Source: Bacteroidales bacterium
Lineage (GTDB): Bacteria > Bacteroidota > Bacteroidia > Bacteroidales > DTU049
DNA length: 6,326 bases
Direction: 5' to 3'
Assembly: GCA_030017935.1 (NCBI GenBank)
Contig: JASEGF010000029.1
Coordinates: 1 to 6,326 of the forward strand
In this document: positions 5,955-6,326 of the stretch, one piece after another
How positions within the stretch are numbered: position 1 is the stretch's first letter
Layout: each line of letters starts with the position of its first letter
Program-made: the position numbers and the translations under genes
The notes under the pieces: model-generated
What the model saw: only the letters and a program-made list of their open reading frames with translations
What the model was told of the DNA's origin: nothing
Databases searched by the model: none

Positions 5955-5985
5955 CAAATATACAACTTTTTTTTATTCTGCCAAA
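5955..5985 (-). promoter_or_regulatory. Bacteroidota-type promoter of the NACHT gene
   Basis: On the minus strand TTTGG (5981-5985) is followed after 18 nt by TATATTTG (5955-5962), matching both promoter boxes. Transcription would start near 5948 and give a leader of about 158 nt. It lies inside the unit bounded by the direct repeats, so the NACHT gene carries its own promoter. Confidence 0.68.
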
Positions 5986-6013
5986 TTTATTTTTAAAAAA
6001 AATTTTTCAACAT

Positions 6014-6106
6014 TTATTCTGTTCTTATAGGAGCGGGGGAACTCTTTTTAGTTTCTTTTAAAAAGGCAAAATCATTAAAATATTTTGTTTTTTTATAATG
6101 CATCAT
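6014..6106 (-). other. Short open frame (30 codons) in the right direct repeat
   Basis: The counterpart of the frame in the left repeat. It begins M-M-H-Y-K-K-T-K-Y-F and ends A-P-I-R-T-E before TAA. The frame stays open without an ATG back to about 6225. It is listed because both copies keep it open. The same doubts apply, and the tail after P-A-P differs (I-R-T-E here, R-I-T-E-K-N on the left). Confidence 0.18.
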
Positions 6107-6144
6107 AATGGTTGTGTGTATGTTTTTGTTACCGATTTCGAAGC
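6017..6144 (+). repeat. Right copy of the 128-bp direct repeat flanking the NACHT unit
   Basis: Gap-free partner of 3188-3315, offset by exactly 2829 bp, with 11 differences. The identical core is 6051-6092. It lies 31 bp upstream of the -33 box of the NACHT promoter. The interval from one repeat to the other holds the NACHT gene, its promoter, leader hairpin and inverted repeats, and nothing else I can identify. Confidence 0.92.
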
Positions 6145-6218
6145 TGTGTCCTCTTAAATTACAACTACCTTTGACAATAGCTGTACTGCTCAATAACTCA
6201 CTGATCCCATCATGTTTT

Positions 6219-6233
6219 ATGACAGTGTGTTAT
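6219..6233 (+). repeat. Third, diverged copy of the ATGCCAGTGTGTAAC motif
   Basis: Reads ATGACAGTGTGTTAT, matching the motif of 5806-5820 in the same orientation at 11 of 15 positions. It lies 11 bp past the stop codon of the gene entering from the right edge, much as the copy at 3400-3414 follows the NACHT stop codon but in the opposite orientation. A fourth partial match (TATGACAGTGAAG) is on the minus strand near 3317-3329. Confidence 0.45.
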
Positions 6234-6244
6234 CAGTTGTAACT

Positions 6245-6326
6245 TTATTCATAATAATTTTTCACTTCAAATTTGTTTTGCTTTAATAATTCCAATAAAA
6301 AGTATTTATGGTCGTTACCAACTAAA
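6245..6326 (-). CDS. C-terminal 26 residues of an unknown protein (cut by right edge)
   Basis: A minus-strand frame is open from the window edge to TAA at 6245-6247. It reads L-V-G-N-D-H-K-Y-F-L-L-E-L-L-K-Q-N-K, then F-E-V-K-N-Y-Y-E. The amphipathic L-L-E-L-L-K-Q-N-K helix and absence of rare-looking codons make a real protein tail plausible, and the other two minus-strand frames stop early. Function cannot be inferred from so little. The repeat motif follows 11 bp after its stop. Confidence 0.5.
   Translation of the reverse strand, partial: LVGNDHKYFLLELLKQNKFEVKNYYE

Noticed and set aside
5806..6030. Plus-strand open frame of 74 codons
   Set aside because: It covers the NACHT leader, promoter and part of the repeat, has AT-driven Phe/Ile/Tyr composition, and begins inside the inverted repeat.
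3188..6144. CRISPR array or tandem repeat
   Set aside because: There are only two copies of the 128-bp repeat, 2.8 kb apart, with a gene between them.

Overview
The window is AT-rich (about 30% G+C by eye) and every gene I can support is on the minus strand. Three things suggest Bacteroidota. A secreted TonB C-terminal-domain protein of the style common in that phylum sits at the left edge. There is a small single-RRM RNA-binding protein. Two upstream regions carry the phylum's promoter form, TTTG, then about 19 nt, then TAnnTTTG. Ribosome-binding sites are AT-rich rather than classical Shine-Dalgarno, which also fits. I cannot place it more precisely.

Layout from left to right (transcription runs right to left): 1-257, N-terminal part of a TonB-domain protein cut by the window edge; 502-1224, an unrecognised 240-aa protein with a faint uracil-DNA-glycosylase-fold signature; 1562-2644, a nitronate monooxygenase-type flavoprotein; 2674-2952, a 92-aa RRM protein, 29 nt upstream of the flavoprotein gene and probably cotranscribed with it from a promoter at 3068-3099; 3418-5790, a 790-aa NACHT-family STAND NTPase with an N-terminal restriction-endonuclease-like domain; 6245-6326, the C-terminal end of another unknown protein.

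The most interesting region is 3180-6245. The NACHT gene has the architecture of bacterial NLR-related anti-phage proteins (effector, NACHT switch, C-terminal sensor). It is tightly bracketed by a 15-bp inverted repeat (3400-3414 and 5806-5820, one mismatch), 3 bp past the stop codon and 15 bp before the start codon. Outside that lies a 128-bp direct repeat (3188-3315 and 6017-6144, 11 mismatches, no gaps, offset exactly 2829 bp). The unit looks like a single-gene defence cassette placed upstream of the housekeeping RRM promoter. Recombination between the direct repeats would remove the NACHT gene with its promoter and leave the RRM promoter intact. No transposase, integrase or recombinase gene is visible, so the mechanism is open.

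The RRM/flavoprotein pair and the TonB protein look like ordinary chromosomal genes. The NACHT unit, and possibly the 240-aa gene, look like accessory genes set into intergenic positions.
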